Below are positions 1-6,688 of a stretch of 64,000 bases of DNA, in pieces (the stretch's first letter is position 1; each line of letters opens with the position of its first letter). The position numbers were made by a program, and so were the translations under genes. The DNA is from Bacteroidota bacterium. Lineage in GTDB: Bacteria > Bacteroidota > Bacteroidia > JACPRZ01. Where the stretch lies: contig JACPRZ010000015.1 of NCBI GenBank assembly GCA_016193485.1, positions 1-64,000 of the forward strand. Direction: 5' to 3'. The notes under the pieces were generated by a model. The model was not told where the DNA came from. It saw nothing but the letters and a program-made list of their open reading frames with translations, and made no database searches.

Positions 1-36
1 ACAGTCTGTCCCGTTTGACCGCTTCGGTATCTCCCC
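1..36 (-). tRNA. tRNA-Tyr (5' part, cut by window edge)
   Basis: On the minus strand this begins with a seven-base acceptor arm GGGGAGA, then TA, then a D-arm with CCG/CGG stem around AAGCGGTCAAA, then the start of an anticodon arm reading CAGACTGT. The last visible bases are the first two of the anticodon, GT, and the ACTGT context fits GUA (Tyr). The missing 3' half should hold the long variable arm of tRNA-Tyr. It follows tRNA-Thr by 88 bases in the same direction. The isotype is inferred from the partial anticodon loop and general likeness to bacterial tRNA-Tyr. Confidence 0.75.
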
Positions 37-124
37 TATGGTTTCGGGATAATTTTCAATCATTTCTCTTTAAAAAGAGAAATAAGTTGATAATGTTCCG
101 GTCAGCCATGAACTTGACTGCCAG

Positions 125-198
125 AGCCAGTGGAGGGACTCGAACCCCCGACCCGCTGATTACAAATCAGCTGCTCTGGCCAGCTGAGCTACACTGGC
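125..198 (-). tRNA. tRNA-Thr (anticodon UGU)
   Basis: A full cloverleaf reads on the minus strand. The acceptor stem is GCCAGTG/CACTGGC, the D-stem GCTC/GAGC, and the anticodon stem GCTGA/TCAGC closes the loop TTTGTAA, giving anticodon TGT. The T-arm carries TTCGAGT. Length is 74 nt including the discriminator; no CCA is encoded. It reads ACA (and by wobble ACG) codons. It lies downstream of hpf and ahead of tRNA-Tyr, the usual Bacteroidota arrangement before tuf. Confidence 0.96.
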
Positions 199-434
199 AT
201 ACCGGGTTGCCTGCGACCAACGACTCTGAAAGTACCTGAAGACGCTCATCCTATCGTGATGCACATCCCGCTCTGACCGGATTCCCGGGATAATTCTTAC
301 ATGAAATCTTTCCTGCTGTTATTTCGGTCTTTTTCAGCGGCTCAAAGAACTTCCCCTCCGGGATCATCAGTACTCTAACCGGAAATCCCGGATACTTTGC
401 ATTTCTGGAAATAACGGTATGCAAAAAGGGGGTG
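199..434 (-). other. Leader/spacer between hpf and tRNA-Thr
   Basis: I see no credible gene here. A candidate promoter lies at 435-442, so most of this stretch would be the transcribed leader of the tRNA genes. A weak inverted repeat pairs CCGGGAT at 285-291 with ATCCCGG at 385-391. Nothing resembling another tRNA or a known structured RNA was recognised. Confidence 0.4.
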
Positions 435-442
435 CAAAGGTA
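435..442 (-). promoter_or_regulatory. Candidate -7 box (TACCTTTG) for the tRNA genes
   Basis: The minus strand reads TACCTTTG, an exact match to the Bacteroidota -7 consensus TAnnTTTG. It lies between the end of hpf and tRNA-Thr. No convincing -33 TTG at normal spacing is visible, so this is a motif match only. Confidence 0.45.
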
Positions 443-495
443 GGAATTTTATTTCAATTATTAACAGGAGAAAAATTTTTATTAAAATTTATCTC

Positions 496-795
496 CTATC
501 CTCCGGTTCCTTTTTCCTTTTTCCGTACCAGTTGCTTCATAAGGGCTTCTATCGCAGCATCGACCGCGTCTTCAAACGTTGAACTTTTTTTCCGGGCAAA
601 AAGATTTTTACCAGGGATGTTAATTTTTACTTCGGCAACCTTGTTGGAAGCATCGGATGATTTGTCGAGGCGCAGGTAAACATCGGCTGATATTATTTTA
701 TCATAGACCATGTCGAGTTTTTCTATTTTTTCCTCTATATGGTCATGCAGCCGGTCGCTGGCGTCAAAACGGATGGAGTGAATTGTGGTCTTCAT
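496..795 (-). CDS. hpf: Ribosome hibernation promoting factor (HPF/RaiA family)
   Basis: This 99-residue protein is the short, single-domain type of the ribosome hibernation factors, which bind the 30S decoding region in resting cells and favour inactive ribosomes or 100S dimers. The S30AE-type fold shows as an N-terminal beta strand (KTTIHSIRF), a helix (LHDHIEEKIEKLD), strands with ADVYLRLD and VAEVKINIPG, and a lysine-rich C-terminal helix (EALMKQLVRKKEK). I chose the ATG at 793-795 because upstream codons run through an 18-bp palindrome and ATTCGTA repeats and look untranslated. It is the last coding gene of rpsU-xerC-hpf and precedes the tRNAs. Confidence 0.9.
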   Translation of the reverse strand: MKTTIHSIRFDASDRLHDHIEEKIEKLDMVYDKIISADVYLRLDKSSDASNKVAEVKINIPGKNLFARKKSSTFEDAVDAAIEALMKQLVRKKEKGTGG

Positions 796-815
796 AAATC
801 TACGAAAAACGATCC

Positions 816-833
816 CCCCGATAGCTATCGGGG
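816..833. repeat. 18-bp perfect GC-rich palindrome
   Basis: CCCCGATAGCTATCGGGG is fully self-complementary and lies 20 bp upstream of the hpf ATG, between ATTCGTA copies. A partial extra copy (CTATCGGG) follows at once. It may be a REP-like element or a hairpin in the xerC-hpf spacer. Confidence 0.7.
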
Positions 834-890
834 CTATCGGGAGTACGAATATACGAAATACGAATAATTGCAATACGTTTTATCAGCACC

Positions 891-1793
891 TTATGCCCGT
901 GGATGAGCAAGTTTGTACGATTTCAATAGTTTCTCAATAGTATTGTGAGTGTAAACCTGTGTTGCAGCAAGGGACGAATGGCCAAGAAATTCCTTCACGG
1001 CATTTATATCTGCACCATTGTTAAGCATTGCTGTTGCAAAAGAGTGCCTCAGGATGTGAGGATTTCTTTTTTTAATTCCAGGAATTCCCGATAATAACCT
1101 GGTCACGATCCTGTATATTGCTTTAGAATTCAACTTTTTATCTTTTATGGTGACAAAAAGAAATTCATTTTCCATTTTTCCTGATTCCCTTACCCCCAAA
1201 TAACCTTTTACCATTTTGAATATTGCTTCGTTTCCCGGAATAATCCTTTCCTTATTTCTTTTACCGGTAACTTTAAAAGTTTGTTTTTCCAGATTGATAT
1301 CACTCGTCTTCAGATTGCCAAGTTCCGATAACCGCATTCCGGTTGAAAAAAAGAGTTCTACAATCAGGTGATTACGGATTTTTGTAAAAGATGAATCTTC
1401 AGCGACCTCTTTCAGGGATTCGTCAAGTAAACCGTTAAGTTTATTTTTATCGATGAATGAAGGGAGCCGCTCTTTTTTCTTCAAAAGATTTATCCGGTCG
1501 GTTGGATTGGTTGCAAGGAGTGAAATTTTACACAGGTACTTAAAAAAGGATTTAACGGCAGAAATTTTCCTGTTCACAGTGGCTGAGTCCTTTCCGGAAT
1601 CAACAAGATTTACCACCCATGAACGGATAAGCGGGTGATCAATTGCCGTTGCATCATTAATCTCGTAGGTTTTAACCAACCATTCGGTAAATTGTGATAA
1701 GTCGGTTGAATAGGATACTAAGGTATTAGAAGAGAATCTCCTTTCGTTTTTGAGATAACCGAGGAACTGTGCCGTAAGAGTGGTCAGGTCCAT
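891..1793 (-). CDS. xerC: Tyrosine recombinase XerC/XerD type
   Basis: This 300-residue integrase-family recombinase has the standard Xer length and is expected to resolve chromosome dimers at dif. The N-terminal SAM-like core-binding domain covers about residues 1-90. The catalytic residues are all visible: Arg154 in TGMRLSEL, His246 and Arg249 in HILRHSF, His272 in LGHSS and the nucleophile Tyr281 in QVYTHN. The ATG at 1791-1793 is preferred over an in-frame TTG three codons upstream. It lies between rpsU and hpf, a conserved Bacteroidota position, and there are no signs of a mobile element. Confidence 0.93.
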   Translation of the reverse strand: MDLTTLTAQFLGYLKNERRFSSNTLVSYSTDLSQFTEWLVKTYEINDATAIDHPLIRSWVVNLVDSGKDSATVNRKISAVKSFFKYLCKISLLATNPTDRINLLKKKERLPSFIDKNKLNGLLDESLKEVAEDSSFTKIRNHLIVELFFSTGMRLSELGNLKTSDINLEKQTFKVTGKRNKERIIPGNEAIFKMVKGYLGVRESGKMENEFLFVTIKDKKLNSKAIYRIVTRLLSGIPGIKKRNPHILRHSFATAMLNNGADINAVKEFLGHSSLAATQVYTHNTIEKLLKSYKLAHPRA

Positions 1794-1829
1794 GTAGTGC
1801 AACCCGGATACGGATATTAAGCGTACCCG

Positions 1830-2024
1830 CTAATTATCAAGATCGTTAGTGATCTGTTGCCTGTAAACTGCCCGGAGGATTTCCTGCCTCCTTTTAACCG
1901 ATTGCTTTGTAAATTGCTTTCTTTCACGCAGGGCCCGGATCATCCCTGTTTTTTCGAATTTCTTTTTATACACCTTCAGGGCTTTGTCAACATTTTCACC
2001 TTCTTTTACAGGAATAATGAGCAT
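1830..2024 (-). CDS. rpsU: 30S ribosomal protein S21
   Basis: This 64-residue, strongly basic protein is S21, a small late-assembling 30S subunit protein near the anti-Shine-Dalgarno end of 16S rRNA. The N-terminal start (MLIIPVKEGENVDKAL) and the basic middle (KKKFEKTG, RALRERKQF, SVKRRQEI) are typical of the family. Length is normal. It is the first gene of rpsU-xerC-hpf, 36 bp ahead of xerC, with a good -7 box at 2075-2082. Confidence 0.97.
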   Translation of the reverse strand: MLIIPVKEGENVDKALKVYKKKFEKTGMIRALRERKQFTKQSVKRRQEILRAVYRQQITNDLDN

Positions 2025-2074
2025 AAGTGATAAACGATTAAAATTAATAATTAAATCATTGAAAAAATGGAGTG

Positions 2075-2082
2075 CAAAGATA
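2075..2082 (-). promoter_or_regulatory. Candidate -7 box (TATCTTTG) for rpsU-xerC-hpf
   Basis: The minus strand reads TATCTTTG, a perfect TAnnTTTG match, followed by GCAC. It lies 50 bp upstream of the rpsU ATG in the only gap before that operon. No clear -33 element was found. Confidence 0.5.
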
Positions 2083-2096
2083 CGGAAATATTTCCT

Positions 2097-3236
2097 TCAG
2101 TTTAAAATTTCTCTTGAAATTACCAGTTTTTGAATCTCTGATGTTCCTTCCCCTATGGTGCATAATTTTGAGTCACGGTAATATTTTTCAACGGGAAAGT
2201 CCTTTGTGAATCCGTAACCGCCAAAAATCTGCACCGCTTCATTGGCCGCTTTTACGGCAGTTTCAGCCGTGTAATATTTTGCCATTGCTGATTGCAGGGT
2301 GGTCTTTTCACCCCGCTGTTTCATTTCTGCGGCATGGTAAGTAAGCAGTTCAGCGGCTTCAATTTCTGTTGCCATATCGGCAAGTTTAAACCCGATTGCC
2401 TGGAAATGTGCAATGGGTTTTCCGAACTGATAACGTTCCTTTGCATATTGCACCGATGCTTCATAAGCGCCTTTGGCAATTCCGAGACCGAGTGCAGATA
2501 TTGAAATGCGGCCTCCGTCAAGAACTTTCAATGCCTGCTTAAAACCATCACCGACTTCTCCGAGTATATTTTCTGCGGGTATCCGGCAATTATCCATGAT
2601 AAGTTCAACGGTTTCGGAAGCGCGCATTCCGAGTTTGTTTTCTTTTCGCCCTGCCGAAAATCCCGGAGTTCCTTTTTCGACTGCAAAAGCAGTTGAATTA
2701 TTTTTTTCCCCGGGTTTGCCGGTTCTCGCCATTATCACTGAGACGTTACCGGTTTTACCGTTGGTAATGAAATTTTTTGTTCCGTTCAATACCCAGTTAT
2801 TTCCATCCCGGACGGCAGATGTTTTCATGTTACCCGCATCGGAGCCGGTGCCGGGTTCGGTCAAGCCCCAGGCGCCAACCCACTGCCCGGAGGCAAGTTT
2901 TGTCAGGTACTTTTTTTTCTGGCCCGGGGATCCGAAAAGATAAATGTGGTTTGAACAAAGGGAATTATGCGCTGCCACCGAGAGACCGATGGACGGATCG
3001 CATTTTGTAAGTTCAACCAGTGCGGTTACATATTCCGGGTACCCGAGGCCCGCCCCTCCATACTCTTCAGGAAAAATAACGCCCATCAGCCCTATCTCAC
3101 CGAGTTTATGAAATATTTCTGGCGGGAACGATTGCGCTTCATCCCATTGCATAATGTACGGCCTGATATTTTTTTCGCAAAAGGAACGGACGCTGGAGGC
3201 AATCAGTTTCTGGTTTTCGGTGATTGAGAAATTCAT
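2097..3236 (-). CDS. Acyl-CoA dehydrogenase (short/branched-chain type)
   Basis: This 379-residue FAD enzyme would oxidise acyl-CoA to trans-2-enoyl-CoA and pass electrons to ETF. The N-terminal helical domain starts at once (MNFSITENQKLIASSVR). The middle strand domain has WALTEPGTGSDAG-like sequence (seen as WGLTEPGTGSDAGN), and the C-terminal domain ends with IGEGTSEIQKLVISREIL. Glu363 in that EGTSEIQ block is the expected catalytic base, in the place used by short-chain and butyryl-CoA dehydrogenases. Substrate chain length cannot be fixed from sequence. It stands alone; three ATTCGTA boxes lie just upstream of the ATG. Confidence 0.95.
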   Translation of the reverse strand: MNFSITENQKLIASSVRSFCEKNIRPYIMQWDEAQSFPPEIFHKLGEIGLMGVIFPEEYGGAGLGYPEYVTALVELTKCDPSIGLSVAAHNSLCSNHIYLFGSPGQKKKYLTKLASGQWVGAWGLTEPGTGSDAGNMKTSAVRDGNNWVLNGTKNFITNGKTGNVSVIMARTGKPGEKNNSTAFAVEKGTPGFSAGRKENKLGMRASETVELIMDNCRIPAENILGEVGDGFKQALKVLDGGRISISALGLGIAKGAYEASVQYAKERYQFGKPIAHFQAIGFKLADMATEIEAAELLTYHAAEMKQRGEKTTLQSAMAKYYTAETAVKAANEAVQIFGGYGFTKDFPVEKYYRDSKLCTIGEGTSEIQKLVISREILN

Positions 3237-3239
3237 GTT

Positions 3240-3269
3240 TTACGAATTGGGTACGAATTTACGAATAAA
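3240..3269 (-). repeat. ATTCGTA box cluster upstream of acyl-CoA dehydrogenase
   Basis: Three copies of ATTCGTA read on the coding (minus) strand within 30 bp, the nearest within a few bases of the start codon. The same heptamer lies upstream of hpf, the helix-hairpin-helix gene, the symporter and the FAH gene (see findings). Confidence 0.6.
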
Positions 3270-3283
3270 GGCAAATTGCAATA

Positions 3284-3817
3284 TCAATATCTCACCAACG
3301 CCACAATTTTATCCGAATAACCGTTGATTTTTTTTATTCCGTCAAGGAATGATAATTCAACCAGAAAAGCGAAACCGGCAATTTTTCCTTTCTGCATTTT
3401 TACCAGTTCAGCGGCAGCGGCAGCGGTTCCACCGGTGGCGAGAAGATCATCGTGTATCAGCACTTTCCAACCGGGTTTGACGGTGTCTACATGCATCTCC
3501 ATTTCGGCAGACCCATATTCAAGTTCATAGCGGTAGGAGACGGTTTTGTAAGGCAGTTTTCCTTTTTTGCGTACCGTGATGAAAGGAATATTTAATCTCA
3601 TGGCAAGAGTCATGCCGAAAAGAAAACCCCGGCTTTCGATTCCTACAATGGCATCAATTTTTGTTTTTGAAAAGCGTGAAATAAATTCATCAACGATTTC
3701 ACGGCAGAGTTTTGGGTTTTCAAGGATAGGAGTTATGTCTTTGAAGTTAATTCCCTTTTTAGGGAAGTCGGGAACCTCACGGACAGTGGATAGAATTTGA
3801 TCGGATAATGATTTCAT
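3284..3817 (-). CDS. apt: Adenine phosphoribosyltransferase
   Basis: This 177-residue enzyme makes AMP from adenine and PRPP (purine salvage). The PRPP-binding loop is clear at about residues 119-131 (VLIHDDLLATGGT). The family's N-terminal FPKKGINFKDITP block and the ESRGF motif (about 61-65) are present. Length is standard for bacterial Apt. It has its own ATG and is followed by the unrelated acyl-CoA dehydrogenase. Confidence 0.97.
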   Translation of the reverse strand: MKSLSDQILSTVREVPDFPKKGINFKDITPILENPKLCREIVDEFISRFSKTKIDAIVGIESRGFLFGMTLAMRLNIPFITVRKKGKLPYKTVSYRYELEYGSAEMEMHVDTVKPGWKVLIHDDLLATGGTAAAAAELVKMQKGKIAGFAFLVELSFLDGIKKINGYSDKIVALVRY

Positions 3818-3859
3818 AACTTTTTTCGGGTATTAATCTTGATATCTGTGTCGGAGTAT

Positions 3860-3907
3860 GGGAGTATAGGTGTATGGGAGTAACCACACCCACACCTCCA
3901 TACTCCC
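3860..3907. repeat. Imperfect inverted repeat upstream of apt
   Basis: GGGAGTATAGGTGT (3860-3873) pairs with ACACCTCCATACTCCC (3892-3907), apart from a two-base bulge. The GTATGGGAG word also recurs as a direct repeat between the arms. It fills the gap between the helix-hairpin-helix gene and apt and could form a stable hairpin; no poly-T tail follows. Confidence 0.55.
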
Positions 3908-3985
3908 ACATTTTCATACATTTTGAATAATGGGGAAAATCATGCGGTTTCCACTATACTATAACCAGTTTCAAAAAATGAATTT

Positions 3986-4768
3986 TTACTCAGCAGCATG
4001 TATAATTGTCAAATAAGGTGCAATTTTAGCAAAAACAGAATCGTTCACGAGATCAATTTTACGCACATCGGATAATTCCCTGAAATTTCCATGCATGTTG
4101 CGATATTGCACTATGGCATTTGCAAGGTTCCATCTGAAATAGGGGTGTTTTTTGAGATCCTCAACGGAAATGGCGTTAATATCTTTTTTACTTACAAGCG
4201 AAGTATCAACAGTGAGAAGGGAAAGCACCGAATCGGCTAAAGGGGATTTGAAGTTTATTATTTCACCTACCTGATCTTTATGCAGAAACCCACCGAGTTT
4301 ATCACGGTAGGTTATCAGGTAGTGCGCATACCAGGGCCCGATACCCGGAATTTTAACGAGTTGTAAAGAATCAGCGCTGTTGAGTTCAACGGTTCGTTTT
4401 TTGCGTTCATATTTTTCTTCTGCATCTTCACGGGCATTGAAATGCGCAAACCGCTGACGCCATGCACTATCGCGTTCACCGGAAAACCGTTTGAATTTAT
4501 TATCCGCATAATGACGGGTATATTTTTTTCTTCCGGGGAAGTCAGAGGTATCAAAGATGTAATCTTCAACAGTTGAATCGTTCAACGCTGTCTTCCATAC
4601 CGCCACTTCTTTTTCAAACCCGGAGAAATCAATCTTTTCCTCCGTCCTGAACAAAGGATATAGCAACATGAAAGCGATTTGGAGAAAAATTACGAGGAGT
4701 AAAATAAGGATACCGTTCCGCTCTCGCCTGTTGAAGGTAAAATAATCGCGGAGAAACTGTTTAATCAA
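3986..4768 (-). CDS. Membrane-anchored helix-hairpin-helix (ComEA-like) protein
   Basis: This 260-residue protein has one N-terminal membrane segment (about residues 18-38, ILILLLVIFLQIAFMLL) followed by a charged stretch. Two helix-hairpin-helix regions follow: ELNSADSLQLVKIPGIGPWYA, the classic ComEA-type motif, and a second around NAISVEDLKKHPYF with ANAIVQYRNMHGNF. Such domains bind DNA without sequence specificity; a role in DNA uptake or repair is a guess. The start codon appears to be TTG (4766-4768), since no in-frame ATG precedes the membrane segment. ATTCGTA boxes lie just upstream. Confidence 0.82.
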   Translation of the reverse strand: MIKQFLRDYFTFNRRERNGILILLLVIFLQIAFMLLYPLFRTEEKIDFSGFEKEVAVWKTALNDSTVEDYIFDTSDFPGRKKYTRHYADNKFKRFSGERDSAWRQRFAHFNAREDAEEKYERKKRTVELNSADSLQLVKIPGIGPWYAHYLITYRDKLGGFLHKDQVGEIINFKSPLADSVLSLLTVDTSLVSKKDINAISVEDLKKHPYFRWNLANAIVQYRNMHGNFRELSDVRKIDLVNDSVFAKIAPYLTIIHAAE

Positions 4769-4882
4769 GAAGATACGAATTTATATAATGCTAATATACG
4801 AATCAATACTAATGATACGAATAATATTTTCCGTTAGTTTCGATCAATGTAACTGATTTTACAATTCTCGGCTCACCGGTTA

Positions 4883-5029
4883 TTATTTATTAATTTCAGG
4901 GTCATTAGCGGTAAAGGAATCGGGTTCGGGCTTGGGCGGGGTTATGAGAACCTTCCAGAAAAAATAAGCAGTTATGCAGGTGATGATTCCCTCGGTAATG
5001 ACCATCCATAATAATGCTTCGTTGCTCAT
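4883..5029 (-). CDS. MetS-like small subunit of NSS transporter
   Basis: This 48-residue protein (MSNEALLWMVITEGIITC...) has a single membrane segment of about 20 residues (LLWMVITEGIITCITAYFFW) and a short polar, proline-rich tail. Its ATG overlaps the stop of the upstream symporter as ATGA, so translation is probably coupled. In the MetPS system of Corynebacterium a similar small subunit is needed for amino-acid uptake by an NSS-family partner. The family assignment rests on size, topology and this gene pairing. Confidence 0.8.
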   Translation of the reverse strand: MSNEALLWMVITEGIITCITAYFFWKVLITPPKPEPDSFTANDPEINK

Positions 5030-6543
5030 GATGTAAACCTCCCTTCTTTGATACGCTTTCTGTAGGCAATATAAACCAGATATGCAACCCCGATCCACAC
5101 AAGAAGCAATCCGATGCGGGATAATGTGACATATATGGAGCCGGCACTTAAAATTTTATTGACGATATCCGGAATGCTTGCCACAAAAACAAATAATAGT
5201 ATCAGGGGCGTGATAAATTTAATTATGAATTTAAAAACGGATGGGACTTTCATATCAGCGCCATCGGTAATTTCTTTCCATCCTTTGCCCATTCCGAAAA
5301 TCCAGGCGAACAGTATTGTTTCGGTGAGAGCGAATACGACTAATGAAACTGTTCCTGCCCAGTAATCATATTCATCAAAAACACCCTCGTTAAAGAAAAG
5401 TACCGTAGGAAGTCCAAGCAGCAGCACCGCACATCCGAAAGCCCATGCCGATTTTTGCCTTTTCCACCCGAATTCATCCATCAAAAAACCCATGCATGGC
5501 GTTCCCATAGCGAGCGATGAGGTAATACCAGCAAAGAAAAGCAATCCGAACCAGCAAACACCGCAGATAACGGCAAGCGCGGGACCCCATTGCTCGAAGA
5601 GGAAAGGCAGCGTCCTGAACCCGAGTCCTAATCCTCCGCTCGTTGTCATTTCAATCACCCTGTCAATTCCGAAATAACCAACGGCAATAGGTATGATGAC
5701 AGAACTGCCGAGAACCACTTCCACAAATTCGTTCATCCATCCGGCACTCATAGCGTTTAACGCTACATCATCTTTTGATTTTACGTAAGAAGCATAGCAC
5801 TGTATTGAGCCCATTCCTACTGAGAGCGTAAAGAAAATCTGTCCTGCGGCAGCAAGCCAGACCTTGGCTGTCCAGATGGAAGAAAAGTCGGGCGTCCATA
5901 AAAAATTGAGTCCTGTAGTTCCCGGATGAATAGCGCCATGCTCTCCGGCTTTCATTGTTATTGCCATAAAAGCGAGAAATGCACCGAAGAGTATGAGCAG
6001 CGGCATACCGATTTTTGAAGCAACTTCAACGCCACCGCTAAGCCCCCTTGATAATATCCATGTGTTCAGCAGAAGGCAGATCACCCAGAAAAAAACCGGC
6101 TCCAAACTCGTCAGGGATACATAGGTTCCGAAAAAATTCGCCACTTCTTCCTGTGTTTTTCCGGCAAAAGAACGGTCAACGGAATGCCATATCCATGAAA
6201 GCGTCCATGATTCAAGGTAGCAATAATAGGCAGCGACTGCGAGATTTGTAAAAATCCCGAAAACACCTATGTACTTCCAGAATTTCCTCTTGTCAATTGC
6301 GTCAAGGATAAAAGGAGTGGAATGGTGTCCGTATTTGCCGCCAAATCTTCCCATTGACCATTCAATCCATAGCAGCGGGATACCCATAAGAAGGAAGCAG
6401 GTAAGGTAAGGTATGATAAATGCTCCACCTCCGTTTTGCACCGCCTGAACCGGAAACCGAAGAAAATTCCCCAATCCAACTGCATTACCCGCCATGGCAA
6501 GCACCAGCCCGATACGCGTGCCCCATGCTTCTTTGTTTGACAT
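5026..6543 (-). CDS. Sodium:neurotransmitter symporter (NSS family)
   Basis: This 505-residue, 11-12-helix transporter should move an amino acid into the cell with sodium. The N-terminal family signature is visible (WGTRIGLVLAMAGNAVGLGN, then FLRFPVQAVQNGGGAF), as is the unwound-helix substrate region of LeuT-type folds. The ATG at 6541-6543 (MSNKEAWGTR) fits homologues; codons upstream of it are probably leader. The substrate is unknown; the MetS-like partner just downstream suggests methionine or alanine. Confidence 0.93.
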   Translation of the reverse strand: MSNKEAWGTRIGLVLAMAGNAVGLGNFLRFPVQAVQNGGGAFIIPYLTCFLLMGIPLLWIEWSMGRFGGKYGHHSTPFILDAIDKRKFWKYIGVFGIFTNLAVAAYYCYLESWTLSWIWHSVDRSFAGKTQEEVANFFGTYVSLTSLEPVFFWVICLLLNTWILSRGLSGGVEVASKIGMPLLILFGAFLAFMAITMKAGEHGAIHPGTTGLNFLWTPDFSSIWTAKVWLAAAGQIFFTLSVGMGSIQCYASYVKSKDDVALNAMSAGWMNEFVEVVLGSSVIIPIAVGYFGIDRVIEMTTSGGLGLGFRTLPFLFEQWGPALAVICGVCWFGLLFFAGITSSLAMGTPCMGFLMDEFGWKRQKSAWAFGCAVLLLGLPTVLFFNEGVFDEYDYWAGTVSLVVFALTETILFAWIFGMGKGWKEITDGADMKVPSVFKFIIKFITPLILLFVFVASIPDIVNKILSAGSIYVTLSRIGLLLVWIGVAYLVYIAYRKRIKEGRFTS

Positions 6544-6688
6544 CAGCGAATTACGAATAGAAATATAAAACTGTGAATTAAAGATATTGAATAGCAATAT
6601 CCATGGGGACGAAAATACGAATTATAGTTACCCGTAAATTTCGATCAATTTTCCGAAAGTCGGGATTTGTAATCCTGACCGGATAACT

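Noticed and set aside
15-239. Open frame across the tRNA genes
   Set aside because: It runs antisense over tRNA-Thr, whose cloverleaf is clear, and has no family signal.
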